Notes: generated by a model from the sequence alone, not told the origin. DNA of 64,000 nt from Paenibacillus ginsengarvi (GCF_003626695.1 NZ_RBAH01000019.1:62001-126000), one strand, 5' to 3'; positions 42,789 through 50,853 are shown, counted from the first letter of the stretch. Numbers and translations are program-made.

Positions 42789-43127
42789 TTATCCTTTCAT
42801 CCACATCACTACGCCTATCAATATAACAACGCATCCGGCCCACTTCATCATGCTGATATGCTCTTGAAAAATGAAGATGGACGCGAGCAGCAGCAGCACG
42901 TATTGGAAGCTGGTCACGAATGTGACGTAGCTCAGCTCGAATTGGGACAGGCAGTACACCCACAGAAAAGCTCCGATCGCATACGCGGCGAACCCGGCGA
43001 GCAAAGCGGGCGTCGTGATGTAGCTCAGGAGAATGCCGAACAGCGGAGCGTCGAAGCTAACCGAGCGGCTGCCGAGCTTCAGCAGCGTACTGCCCGTCAC
43101 GGTCATCAGGACGCTTCCAAACAGCAT
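42789..43127 (-). CDS. Small four-helix EamA/ArnE-like membrane protein
   Basis: About 112 residues from the ATG at 43127, with four membrane helices (MLFGSVLMTVTGSTLLKL, ... LSYITTPALLAGFAAYAIGAFLWVYCL, ... YVLLLLASIFIF, ... CVVILIGVVMWM). Length and fold match the SMR/EmrE and ArnE/ArnF class of small transporters, often flippase subunits for lipid-linked sugars. The start is unsure: the frame is open to 43175, but that would overlap the previous gene by 41 bases, and a rare ATT at 43139 has the best placed ribosome binding site (GGAGGAGGG). Confidence 0.75.
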   Translation of the reverse strand: MLFGSVLMTVTGSTLLKLGSRSVSFDAPLFGILLSYITTPALLAGFAAYAIGAFLWVYCLSQFELSYVTFVTSFQYVLLLLASIFIFQEHISMMKWAGCVVILIGVVMWMKG

Positions 43128-43134
43128 AACGAAT

Positions 43135-43521
43135 TTAATGATGGCCCTCCTCCTTGAGTCTTTTTTCCAGCTCATCCAGCCGCAGCTTCGTAAGCCCGAG
43201 CTCCTGCGTGAGCGCCTTGTTGTGCGCCTTGAGCCCGGATATGCTGACGCTCATATTCAGCAGCAGCAGATAGGCGCTTGCGATCAGAATCGCAAAAAAA
43301 GCGGACGGCGCGTAATAAACGCCGATGATATGCGAGAACCAGTCCATCAAATCTTTAAACACCGACATAATCAGCGTAAACAGTCCGATTACAAACCAGA
43401 CCAGCGAATACTTCTCCTGGATCATCCGCGCCCGCACCATGAAAAATACCGATAAAATCATGATGAGGCTGAACGCGATGCCCATTAATTGAATCGTTCC
43501 GCCCTCCACAGCTTTCACCAC
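43135..43521 (-). CDS. DUF2304 family membrane protein
   Basis: 128 residues with three membrane helices (LMGIAFSLIMILSVFFMV, VWFVIGLFTLIMSVF, PSAFFAILIASAYLLLL) and a coiled-coil-like C-terminus (LRLDELEKRLKEEGHH). This is the layout of DUF2304, which is found next to GT2 glycosyltransferase genes. The GTG codons at the 5' end overlap the stop of the GT2 gene (GTGA), so translation looks coupled. It may help the dolichyl-phosphate-mannose-like transferase at the membrane; that is inference. Confidence 0.85.
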   Translation of the reverse strand: MVKAVEGGTIQLMGIAFSLIMILSVFFMVRARMIQEKYSLVWFVIGLFTLIMSVFKDLMDWFSHIIGVYYAPSAFFAILIASAYLLLLNMSVSISGLKAHNKALTQELGLTKLRLDELEKRLKEEGHH

Positions 43522-44222
43522 CTAGTCCGAATACAGGAAAAGAGCATCGACAAGGTAACCTTCGCCATATAATAAGCGCTCTTGAGCGGCGTTATGGACG
43601 AAGAGCCATGCTCGCGGCGACTCATTTCAACGCCTACCTCGCTAATTCGCAGCCCGTTCTTCTTGAGCAAAATAATCGCATCCGGCTCGGGGTAGTCGTC
43701 CGAATAATGCTTTTGCAGCAGCTCGATGCATTTGCGGTTGTACAGCCGGAAGCCTGACGTGCCATCCGTCACCTTCGTGCGGATGAGCAGCCGGAACAGC
43801 ACGTAAAACACCTTGATGCCAAGCCTGCGGGTCCACGTCGTCCGGAAGGAGCGGACATCTAGAAACCTGGAGCCGATGACCATGTCCGAGCCGGTTCGCA
43901 GCAGCGTATCGTACAGCTTGTTCACTTCGCGCGGCAGATGCTGGCCGTCCCCGTCGATCTGCACCATATACGAATAGCCGTGGGCGTATGCGTATTTGAA
44001 GCCGGTCTGCACGGCGCCGCCGATGCCCAGATTGTACGGCAGATCGACGACCTTCACGCCCTCCGCCTTCCGGGCCGTCACCGATGTGGCGTCCAGGGAG
44101 CAGTCGTTGACAACGAGAATATCGCAGTTATCGATGCTGCTGCGAATATCGTCAATTACTTTTAAAATGTTATTTTGCTCGTTGTAAGCTGGAACGACGA
44201 TCAATATTTTCCCTTGTCCCAT
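43515..44222 (-). CDS. GT2 glycosyltransferase (DPM1/polyprenyl-phosphate type)
   Basis: 235 residues. The nucleotide-sugar binding N-terminus is VVPAYNEQNNILKVIDDI, with the metal motif near VQIDGDGQHLPREV (DxD), and GSRFLDVRSFRTTWTRRLG and DGTSGFRLYNRKCIELL match the DPM1/undecaprenyl-phosphate glucose or mannose transferase group. Product would be a polyprenyl-phosphate sugar donor for the membrane glycosyltransferases in this cluster. GGGGATGCTATT precedes the ATG. It overlaps the upstream gene by 22 bases. Confidence 0.93.
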   Translation of the reverse strand: MGQGKILIVVPAYNEQNNILKVIDDIRSSIDNCDILVVNDCSLDATSVTARKAEGVKVVDLPYNLGIGGAVQTGFKYAYAHGYSYMVQIDGDGQHLPREVNKLYDTLLRTGSDMVIGSRFLDVRSFRTTWTRRLGIKVFYVLFRLLIRTKVTDGTSGFRLYNRKCIELLQKHYSDDYPEPDAIILLKKNGLRISEVGVEMSRREHGSSSITPLKSAYYMAKVTLSMLFSCIRTRW

Positions 44223-45562
44223 AATAGCATCCCCGTATATTTTTTTGCGACTACGAAAATTCCCCGAACCGTTCTGTCCGCTCCATATGCAACCGCAATG
44301 GCGATGAAAGGAATACCGGGCGCCTTATATCTGTAAAGTCCGTCGATAAAAAACAACACGCAAAAGAGGAACACGGCAGCAATGACAAGCCAGATGACCG
44401 ATGCTCGCCGAAACAGCCCGTTTACGGCGGCTGCCACAGTCCCGACCGCGAACAAGGCGATGGGAACGAGATGCCTGACGTACGTTAGCATGCCGCTGCG
44501 GGCTTCCGGGTCCCACACCCATCGGCCGAGGAAGGCGATCGACCTTCGTCCGTACAGGATCAGAATATGATCCCAGTTGTGAATGAAAAAGCTGAGAATG
44601 AGGCTGTTCGCGATGTCAATCGTATAGTCCGGCGTAAAGTGATAATCATAGCCCGAAGGCTTGTCGTAAATCCAGCCTTCTGCATACATGTTGTACAGCA
44701 CCTTTTTGGCGTTTAGCTGCATCGATTCGAGCAGCGGCTCCAGTCTGCCGCTTGCGAGCGCAAATACGAACACCGCCAGTCCGGCGACGAGCACGCCCCC
44801 GATCAGAAGGCGGTATTTGCGTAGAAAGGCGACGAGCTTCGTTTTGTCCATCCGGATGAACGCATACGCCATAACGAACATCAGCGTCATAACGCCCGCC
44901 GGGCGAAATACGAGCATATACAGCGATGTCGCGATAAAAAGCCATTTGTACGTCTTTTTCCCGGTTTCGAACGTTTGCAGCAGGAAGTACACGCACAGCA
45001 GCAAAAGGCTTATAAAGAAGCTGTCGGTCAGCAAATACGTCGACCACAGCGTTATATCCCATGAATACCCGTAGATCAAGGAAGCGATCACCGCAGTCGT
45101 CCGGTTGAACAGCAGCTTCGCGATTTTGTACACGAGAATAACGCTGAAGCTTGCGGTCAGCACCTGAATGAACACAACGGCGACAGGGTCCTTGAATAAG
45201 GCCAGCAGCGCGGTCAGCAGCAGATTGTAACCCGCATACATGATCTCGTCCATATTCAGGCCGATCCGGAAATGAGTCATCAAGGAATGGGCGTAAGCGA
45301 TGTACCAGTCGCTATCCTCGGATTCGGGAATGCCCCGCCCCGACTTCATCAGCAGCCAGAAATAGCGGACTTTGACCGCGAGCGTAAACAGGACGAGCGG
45401 GATCCAGTACACGAAGTCCCGGTCCTTGTATTGGTTATAAAGTTTGTACACGCTATCAAACAGCTCCATACATCGTAGTCGCGGGCGCACCCGCCTGGAT
45501 AGGCCCAGCTTCAGTATTGCCGATTCGGCAAGCGATATTGCGAACGTAAACGTTCTTTTCAA
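44201..45562 (-). CDS. Membrane glycosyltransferase, GT39/ArnT-like (copy 1)
   Basis: 453 residues, about ten or more membrane helices. Early motif PESEDSDWYIAYAHSLMTHF carries the acidic pair expected in the first extracytoplasmic loop of GT-C/GT39 enzymes. FNRTTAVIASLIYGYSWDITLWSTYLLTDSFFISLLLLC (in several pieces) is shared with the copy at 48471-49730. GT39-type enzymes use a polyprenyl-phosphate sugar as donor, matching the GT2 gene beside it. The TTG start at 45562 comes one base after the stop of a small frame (45564-45644), so coupling would explain its weak own site. An ATG at 45469 aligns with the paralogue start. Confidence 0.85.
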   Translation of the reverse strand: MKRTFTFAISLAESAILKLGLSRRVRPRLRCMELFDSVYKLYNQYKDRDFVYWIPLVLFTLAVKVRYFWLLMKSGRGIPESEDSDWYIAYAHSLMTHFRIGLNMDEIMYAGYNLLLTALLALFKDPVAVVFIQVLTASFSVILVYKIAKLLFNRTTAVIASLIYGYSWDITLWSTYLLTDSFFISLLLLCVYFLLQTFETGKKTYKWLFIATSLYMLVFRPAGVMTLMFVMAYAFIRMDKTKLVAFLRKYRLLIGGVLVAGLAVFVFALASGRLEPLLESMQLNAKKVLYNMYAEGWIYDKPSGYDYHFTPDYTIDIANSLILSFFIHNWDHILILYGRRSIAFLGRWVWDPEARSGMLTYVRHLVPIALFAVGTVAAAVNGLFRRASVIWLVIAAVFLFCVLFFIDGLYRYKAPGIPFIAIAVAYGADRTVRGIFVVAKKYTGMLLWDKGKY

Positions 45563-45563
45563 C

Positions 45564-45644
45564 TTACCGAACCATCACCCCATAGCGGTTAAGCGATCGC
45601 GCATAGGAATACAATTTTTGCCATTCCTCCTCGAAATAAGCCAT
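45564..45644 (-). CDS. Possible 26-residue leader peptide of the glycosyltransferase cluster
   Basis: An ATG at 45644 opens MAYFEEEWQKLYSYARSLNR, then YGVMVR and a stop at 45564. The stop is one base before the TTG start of the next gene, and the region GGGGTGATGG near its end may serve as ribosome binding site for that gene. Its own site is weak; an internal TTG with GAGGAGG in front would give a 16-residue form. It could be a translational-coupling leader or a small accessory protein. I do not know a homologue. Confidence 0.4.
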   Translation of the reverse strand: MAYFEEEWQKLYSYARSLNRYGVMVR

Positions 45645-45810
45645 TTCGTTCTTATAGTCTTTATTTTACGACGTATATCGACGTATTTCCTGCCTTTTTC
45701 TTAGTATATGAACAAATTATTATGATATTTTTTTGTAATCGGCCAAAAGCGCAGGAATAAAACTTCGCGCCGCTGACAGACAATGTTAACAAAGCAGGAG
45801 GTGAAGTCCC

Positions 45811-46506
45811 TTGTGGGAAAGCAAATGGATATGGGTAACGGCTCTGGCTCTAGCGTGGATGGAGCCGCATCTGTCGTCCGAGGCAGGCGCAGCATATGGC
45901 CCGGCAGCCCGGTTCATTCAGAAGCTGGAGAAGGAGAGCGGGCATACGCTCCGAATGAGCTGGAACGCGGATACCGGCACGCCGGGAACGCTGGAAGGGA
46001 GGCTAAGCAAGCCTTCACGTCATACCCCGGAATGGATAACGCTCGAATTTGCGGAAGCCGCGAAGTCGCTTTACGGGCTTAAGCAGGTTCGTGAAAATAT
46101 GAAAGTCGCACATGTAGAGCATCGGGATACCGGCACGGTGGCCGTTCGCCTGCAGCGCTACTTGTACGGCAGGCCGGTTTGCGGGGACTCGCTTACCGCC
46201 GAATTGGACGCTTCCCGCGTCATTCGCCGGGTCGAGGGGACCATTCATGCCGATTTGGAGCGCAAAAGGCTGCGTCGTCCGATGTTCCCGGCCCTGTCCG
46301 CCAGGGAAGCGGCAGCGGCGGCAGCCGCCTATGCGCAGAACCCGGATGCCGCCGGGACCGCCCGGGTGGAAGCCTGCTATCTCCCGACCCGGGAAGGCGT
46401 TCCCCTCGTTTATATCGTATCGCTACCTCCCGATACGAGTTACGCTGCCTCTCCGCGTATCGTAACCGTCCATTCCTTGACCGGCCGGGTCATCGACGGC
46501 TACTGA
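45811..46506 (+). CDS. Stand-alone FTP/PepSY-like secreted protein (thermolysin propeptide domain)
   Basis: 231 residues. A weak signal-like N-terminus (WESKWIWVTALALAW) is followed by GPAARFIQKLEKESGHTLRM, ITLEFAEAAKSLYGLKQVRE, then HRDTGTVAVRLQRYLYGRPV, CGDSLTAELDASRVIRRVEG, which is the FTP domain of thermolysin-type propeptides. The C-terminal half resembles PepSY. No M4 protease catalytic HEXXH is present and the gene ends at 46506, so it is a propeptide without enzyme; such proteins may act as protease inhibitors or chaperones. The TTG at 45811 has a perfect AGGAGGTGAAGTCCC in front. Confidence 0.75.
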   Translation: MWESKWIWVTALALAWMEPHLSSEAGAAYGPAARFIQKLEKESGHTLRMSWNADTGTPGTLEGRLSKPSRHTPEWITLEFAEAAKSLYGLKQVRENMKVAHVEHRDTGTVAVRLQRYLYGRPVCGDSLTAELDASRVIRRVEGTIHADLERKRLRRPMFPALSAREAAAAAAAYAQNPDAAGTARVEACYLPTREGVPLVYIVSLPPDTSYAASPRIVTVHSLTGRVIDGY

Positions 46507-46540
46507 ACGGCGAGCCGGCCGGCCAAGCCGAACTCCCGGC

Positions 46541-46822
46541 TCATTTCCATTCCAGAGCCCGCAGCAGCTTATGCTTCATAAGCTCCAGCAGAAACTCCTC
46601 GTAATAATCTTTGCGGACGATAACCCGGTACCGATGATCGGGGTACGCATACAAGAGCACATCGGTGTGTACCTTATTCGATTCGAAATACGTCTGGACG
46701 AGCCGCAGCGCCTCGTCGTGCGGCTTCTGCCCCATCAGCTCGATCGTGAATTCGGTATCGTTTCCGTTTGCCGTCTCCTCGATTCGGATCACTTCCGAAT
46801 CCCATTCGTAATGAAGCTTCAT
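46541..46822 (-). CDS. Small conserved-looking cytoplasmic protein, function unknown
   Basis: 93 residues, charged, no membrane segment: MKLHYEWDSEVIRIEETANG at the start, KPHDEALRLVQTYFESNKVH and YPDHRYRVIVRKDYYEEFLL toward the end. ACAGGAGGGTTTACG precedes the ATG at 46822, a strong site. The start follows the transporter stop (46844) by 21 bases, so it is the second gene of that operon. Its sequence suggests a small alpha/beta fold that I cannot name. The link to the transporter is positional only. Confidence 0.7.
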   Translation of the reverse strand: MKLHYEWDSEVIRIEETANGNDTEFTIELMGQKPHDEALRLVQTYFESNKVHTDVLLYAYPDHRYRVIVRKDYYEEFLLELMKHKLLRALEWK

Positions 46823-46843
46823 CGTAAACCCTCCTGTTCCCTA

Positions 46844-48124
46844 TTACATTAAATACCGCAGGTATATATACACGCTTGAAATGACGATCGATAAGAGCAT
46901 TAACGGAAAAGCAACCTTCAAAAACGAGACGAACCGGATCGGATAGCCTTCTTTTCCCGACAATCCCGCCACAATCAGGTTGGCGCTCGCCCCGATCAAC
47001 GTACCGTTGCCGCCGAGACATGCTCCGAGCGCCAAACTCCACCAGAGCGGTTCCAGATCGGACACGCCCATGCTCCCCATTTCCTGTATCATTGGGATCA
47101 TCGTCGCCACGAAAGGAATATTGTCCAGAAACGCCGACGCGATCGCGCTCATCCATAGGATCAGCATCGAGCTGGCCACAAGCTCACCGCCGGTCAATTC
47201 AACGGCCTCCTTCGCCAGACGCGAGATGACCCCCGTCTCCACCAAACCGGCGACAAGCACGAACAACCCGACAAAAAAGAAAATCGTCGTCCACTCGACT
47301 TTGGCAAACGCCGCTTCCATCGAATGCTCGCCCGTCAGCAAAAGCAGCAGAAACGCCCCTGCCAAGGCGACCGTCGCCGACTCGAGATGAAACGTCTGGT
47401 GAAGGAAAAAGCCCAGTATCGTGATGCCGAGCACGGATAAGCATTGGATTAGCAATTTACGGTCGGTAATGACCTCATGTTCGTCCATCTGCATGATCGA
47501 TTGCTTCAGATCGTCGGTAGTCTGAATCTTTTTCCGGTACAGCCATACGAATATCGGCAGGTGAACAGCCATCACTATCGCTACGATAGGGGCAAGGTTC
47601 GTGATGAACGCCATGAAGGTCAGTTCCTTGACCGCGCTGCCGATCATAATGTTTGGCGGGTCTCCGATCAGCGTAGCCGCTCCTCCGATGTTACAGGAAA
47701 TAATTTGTGTCACGAGAAACGGAATTGGATTGACTCTTAGCTGCCTCGTAATGCTGAACGTCACCGGCACCATGAGCAGCACGGTCGTCACATTATCGAG
47801 AAACGCCGAGCCGAGCGCCGTAATGAGCGCAAGAAAAAGCATGATCCGGACAGGCTCTCCCTTCGCCTTCTTGGCGGCTACAAGCGCCACGTATTTGAAC
47901 AAGCCGGTTTCCGCCGTTATGCTGACCATGATCATCATGCCGATCAGCAGGCCGAGTGTGTTAAAGTCGATATGATGGATCGCCGTCTCCTGATCGACGA
48001 TTCCGAGTACCACCATCACAACCCCGCCCAGCATGGCGATAATCGTACGGTGTATTTTTTCGGCGATAATCAGTCCGTACGTAATGAGGAAAATACCGAT
48101 TGCGAGCATTGCCTGCAGTTCCAT
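46844..48124 (-). CDS. ArsB/NhaD-type (ion transporter superfamily) membrane protein
   Basis: 426 residues with about eleven membrane helices. Two internal repeats carry the hallmark GSAFLDNVTTVLLMVPVTFS (near 105) and AIASAFLDNIPFVATMIPMI (near 320), with SCNIGGAATLIGDPPNIMIG and GACLGGNGTLIGASANLIVA following them; these motifs define the citrate/ArsB/NhaD group. It could carry Na+, arsenite or an organic anion; the sequence does not decide. GGGAGGCATT precedes the ATG at 48124. A short terminated leader lies upstream (promoter 48275-48303, hairpin 48215-48241). Confidence 0.88.
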   Translation of the reverse strand: MELQAMLAIGIFLITYGLIIAEKIHRTIIAMLGGVVMVVLGIVDQETAIHHIDFNTLGLLIGMMIMVSITAETGLFKYVALVAAKKAKGEPVRIMLFLALITALGSAFLDNVTTVLLMVPVTFSITRQLRVNPIPFLVTQIISCNIGGAATLIGDPPNIMIGSAVKELTFMAFITNLAPIVAIVMAVHLPIFVWLYRKKIQTTDDLKQSIMQMDEHEVITDRKLLIQCLSVLGITILGFFLHQTFHLESATVALAGAFLLLLLTGEHSMEAAFAKVEWTTIFFFVGLFVLVAGLVETGVISRLAKEAVELTGGELVASSMLILWMSAIASAFLDNIPFVATMIPMIQEMGSMGVSDLEPLWWSLALGACLGGNGTLIGASANLIVAGLSGKEGYPIRFVSFLKVAFPLMLLSIVISSVYIYLRYLM

Positions 48125-48214
48125 AATGCCTCCCGATTCGTAAGGATGCTTTAATTTGCCCTTGCCGGCCAGATTTTAGCAGACCCGCCATCTTTACGCG
48201 AGCGCAAAAATGGC

Positions 48215-48241
48215 AAAAAGGAGCCGCAATTGACAGGCTCC
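48215..48241 (-). terminator. Attenuator-like terminator in the leader of the ArsB/NhaD-type transporter
   Basis: On the minus strand GGAGCC, TGTCAATTGC, GGCTCC and then TTTTTGCC. It sits about 30 bases after a near-consensus promoter and 91 bases before the transporter gene's start, so full-length mRNA must read through it. Confidence 0.65.
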
Positions 48242-48274
48242 TCCAGGTACATCCCGATATGCTATTCCGGTCTC

Positions 48275-48303
48275 ATTATATACAGGACCGGTACGGTTGT
48301 AAA
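48275..48303 (-). promoter_or_regulatory. Near-consensus promoter before the transporter leader
   Basis: On the minus strand TTTACA (48303-48298), a 17-base spacer, TATAAT (48280-48275). The -10 is perfect. The predicted start is near 48268, so transcription runs straight into the hairpin at 48241-48215. Confidence 0.8.
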
Positions 48304-48375
48304 GACTCGGCACAGCGATTCCCGGGGGTCATAAGGCCGCGGATCGCAGCTAACCCCTTAAGCCGATTTTAGGGA

Positions 48376-48404
48376 TTGTCAGCTTGACCGGCTTTTGTTA
48401 TAGT
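48376..48404 (+). promoter_or_regulatory. Candidate promoter of membrane glycosyltransferase copy 2
   Basis: TTGTCA (48376-48381), a 17-base spacer and TATAGT (48399-48404), about 67 bases before the ATG at 48471. It is divergent from the transporter promoter. Confidence 0.5.
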
Positions 48405-48470
48405 TATGGAAAAATGACATATTCCTACTTTTGACTTTTACCCTGCGACCAGGAGCTGTCAACTACAACG

Positions 48471-49730
48471 ATGTACGCCCTCTATCAGAAGTACAAACAC
48501 TACGACTTCATCCTCTTCCTTCCGATCGTAGCGCTCTCGCTATACGTCAGGTTGCGATATTTCTTCTTCCTTGCAAACAACAGCAAATTTCCCGATTCGG
48601 CAGACAGCCAGTGGTATCTCGCTTACGCCAGGTCGCTCATCTCCGACTTCGATATCGGATCGCATATGAACGATCTGATGTATTTAGGCTATAATACGCT
48701 GCTGACGCTGCTGCTCCTGATTTTCAAAAACACCGAAACGATCCTGCTGATCCAGACCGTAACGGCCAGCCTAAGCGTCATTCTCGTCTTCAAAATCGCC
48801 CGCATGCTGTTCAACCGGACGACGGCCGTCATCGCCTCGATTTTTTACGCCTATTCCTGGGATATTACGCTGTGGTCCACCTACATTTTGACAGACAGCT
48901 TCTTCATCAGCCTGCTTCTGCTGTGCGTCTATTTCCTGCTCAAAAGTCTGGAATCGGATAAAAAAGCATACAAATGGCTGTTTGCCCTGACTGCGGCTTA
49001 CATGTGTATTTTCCGGCCTACCGGGCTGCTTTCCTTCCTGTTCATCGTGATTTACCTGGTGATTCGTATGGACAAGCGGAAAGCAATGGCCTTTATCCGC
49101 AAATATAAATATGCGCTCGGCGGCGGCGCTGCGGCGATCATTGCCGTATTCGCGATCCTGCTGCTGGGCGGCAAGCTTACTCCTTTGATCCAATCGCTGC
49201 AATATAACGCCAAGCTCGTTCTGTACAATATTTACGCCAAGGGCTGGGTATACGACCAGCCGACGCCGGGGGCCATGCCCTACAAACCGGATTATAGGAT
49301 CGATATCGCCGATAGCTTGATACTTAGCTTTCTCGTCCATAACTGGGATCATATCGCCGTCCTGTACGCGAGACGGGTGGTTGCCTTCCTAGGGCGCTGG
49401 GTATGGCTTACCGATTTACACACGCTCGGGGGCATCAAGCGATTCGTCATCCATATGATTCCGACCTTCCTGTTCCTGATCGGCTTTCTTGCCACGATCG
49501 TCAATCGGGTATTCAAGAAGACCTCGATTATTTGGCTCAGCTTTTTGGCGATTTTCATTTTCTGCATCATCCTGTTTATCGACGGCATGTACAGGTACAG
49601 AGCCCCGAGCATCCCGTTTATCGCCATAGCGGTCGCCTATGGGGCGGACAGCATTCTGCGAACGCTGTACCGGTTCATCAGGAAATATGCGGATAAGCTG
49701 CCGTGGAAGCGAAATTCGGTCGATTTGTAA
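48471..49730 (+). CDS. Membrane glycosyltransferase, GT39/ArnT-like (copy 2)
   Basis: 419 residues, clearly paralogous to 44201-45562: both share FNRTTAVIAS...YSWDITLWSTY, TDSFFISLLLLCVYFLL, RIDIADSLILSFLVHNWDH, FLGRWVW and the C-terminal FIDGMYRYRAPSIPFIAIAV. The early motif is PDSADSQWYLAYARSLISDF, with the same acidic positions. It lies alone on the plus strand, away from the cluster of copy 1. Identity looks around half by eye. The start ATG at 48471 lacks a convincing site; AGGAG is about 15 bases away. Confidence 0.88.
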   Translation: MYALYQKYKHYDFILFLPIVALSLYVRLRYFFFLANNSKFPDSADSQWYLAYARSLISDFDIGSHMNDLMYLGYNTLLTLLLLIFKNTETILLIQTVTASLSVILVFKIARMLFNRTTAVIASIFYAYSWDITLWSTYILTDSFFISLLLLCVYFLLKSLESDKKAYKWLFALTAAYMCIFRPTGLLSFLFIVIYLVIRMDKRKAMAFIRKYKYALGGGAAAIIAVFAILLLGGKLTPLIQSLQYNAKLVLYNIYAKGWVYDQPTPGAMPYKPDYRIDIADSLILSFLVHNWDHIAVLYARRVVAFLGRWVWLTDLHTLGGIKRFVIHMIPTFLFLIGFLATIVNRVFKKTSIIWLSFLAIFIFCIILFIDGMYRYRAPSIPFIAIAVAYGADSILRTLYRFIRKYADKLPWKRNSVDL

Positions 49731-49817
49731 AGCTTCCAAATAGTCTTCAATTTCCATACATTCGCGAACAGGCTGCGGCGCAGCCTGTTTTTTTGCAGGT
49801 TCCCAAATTTTTTTAAA

Positions 49818-49854
49818 ATATTCCTTTACAGGAATATTCCCTTTGGGGTATACT
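49818..49854 (+). promoter_or_regulatory. ArsR promoter with overlapping palindromic operator
   Basis: ATATTCC (49818-49824) and GGAATAT (49831-49837) form an inverted repeat around TTTACA, which serves as -35 (49825-49830); TATACT at 49849-49854 is the -10 with an 18-base spacer. GGAATATTCC at 49831-49840 is itself a perfect palindrome. The arrangement fits autorepression by the ArsR protein encoded downstream. Confidence 0.65.
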
Positions 49855-49933
49855 ATGAATGTAACGAGCCAGTACAGATGACTGGAAGCGGATCATGACG
49901 GGTCCAGAACGACCTGAGAGGGATTATGCAGTC

Positions 49934-50275
49934 ATGGACACTACAACATGGAGTGCGCTTGCCGAGCCGAATCGTCTGCACATCGTAGAGCTGCTGCGCG
50001 ACGGCCCCTTGACCGTAGGAGAAATTGCCGATCGTCTCCAGCTTCGTCAGCCTCAGGCATCCAAGCATCTCCGCGTTCTTCTGGACGCCGGCATCCTGGA
50101 ACAACGCGCCGAAGCGAACCGACGCATCTACAGATTGCGTCCCGAGCCTTTTCAAGAGCTGGATGCCTGGCTGGAGGCGTACCGGCGCATCTGGAACGAG
50201 CGCTATGACCGGTTGGACGATTATCTCCGCAGATTGCAGGCGAACACGGAAAGCGGCAACGAAAACGAATCTTGA
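49934..50275 (+). CDS. ArsR-family winged-helix regulator
   Basis: 113 residues from ATG 49934 (GAGAGGG about 11 bases upstream; an in-frame ATG at 49895 is possible). The wHTH domain reads TTWSALAEPNRLHIVELLRD, PLTVGEIADRLQLRQPQASK and HLRVLLDAGILEQRAEANRR, typical of the ArsR subgroup next to SRPBCC genes. No CxC metal-binding motif is visible, so it is probably not a metal sensor. It precedes the AHSA1-like gene by 22 bases as an operon. Autoregulation through the palindrome at 49818-49840 is likely. Confidence 0.88.
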   Translation: MDTTTWSALAEPNRLHIVELLRDGPLTVGEIADRLQLRQPQASKHLRVLLDAGILEQRAEANRRIYRLRPEPFQELDAWLEAYRRIWNERYDRLDDYLRRLQANTESGNENES

Positions 50276-50297
50276 ACCCATTCGAGGAGGATTACTA

Positions 50298-50828
50298 ATG
50301 ACAACTTCTAACACGGCAGGCCAAATGATTTCGAGAATCGAGAACGAACGGGAGCTTGTACTGGAACGGGTGTTTGATGCGCCGCGTTCGCTCGTCTTTC
50401 AGGCTTTTTCCAAGGCGGAGCATCTGAAGCATTGGTGGGGACCGCGTGGCTGGACGCTGACCGTGTGCAATATCGATTTTCGTCCGGGCGGCGTATGGCA
50501 TTATTGCATGAAGTGCATGGACGAGAATCAGGGCGACTTCTTCGGATTCGAATCCTGGGGCAAAGCGGTGTACGAGGAAATCGTGCAAGGCGAGAAGATC
50601 GTGTATGTGGACTTCTTCTCCGACGCCGAAGGCAACGAAGCGAGCGGCATGCCCTCCACGCGCGTCACGCTGGAGTTCCACGAGCTCGAGGGCGGCAAGA
50701 CAAAGCTGTTGAACCGCGGTCAATACGATTCGGCGGAATCGCTGCAAAAAGTTATCGACATGGGCATGATGCAAGGCATCACCGAAACATGGGACAGACT
50801 GGCCGAGCTTGTGGCCGATTTGAAATAA
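50298..50828 (+). CDS. SRPBCC/AHSA1 family protein
   Basis: 176 residues. The START-like (AHSA1) pattern is clear: ELVLERVFDAPRSLVFQAFS, HWWGPRGWTLTVCNIDFRPG, GVWHYCMKCMDENQGDFFGF and a C-terminal helix with ITETWDRLAELVADL. Such proteins bind a hydrophobic ligand; their partner ArsR regulator often senses a related signal. GAGGAGGATTACTA precedes the ATG at 50298. The gene overlaps no neighbour and ends before a terminator. The ligand is unknown. Confidence 0.9.
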   Translation: MTTSNTAGQMISRIENERELVLERVFDAPRSLVFQAFSKAEHLKHWWGPRGWTLTVCNIDFRPGGVWHYCMKCMDENQGDFFGFESWGKAVYEEIVQGEKIVYVDFFSDAEGNEASGMPSTRVTLEFHELEGGKTKLLNRGQYDSAESLQKVIDMGMMQGITETWDRLAELVADLK

Positions 50829-50853
50829 GATTCCTTTGCCGCAACAAATACGG

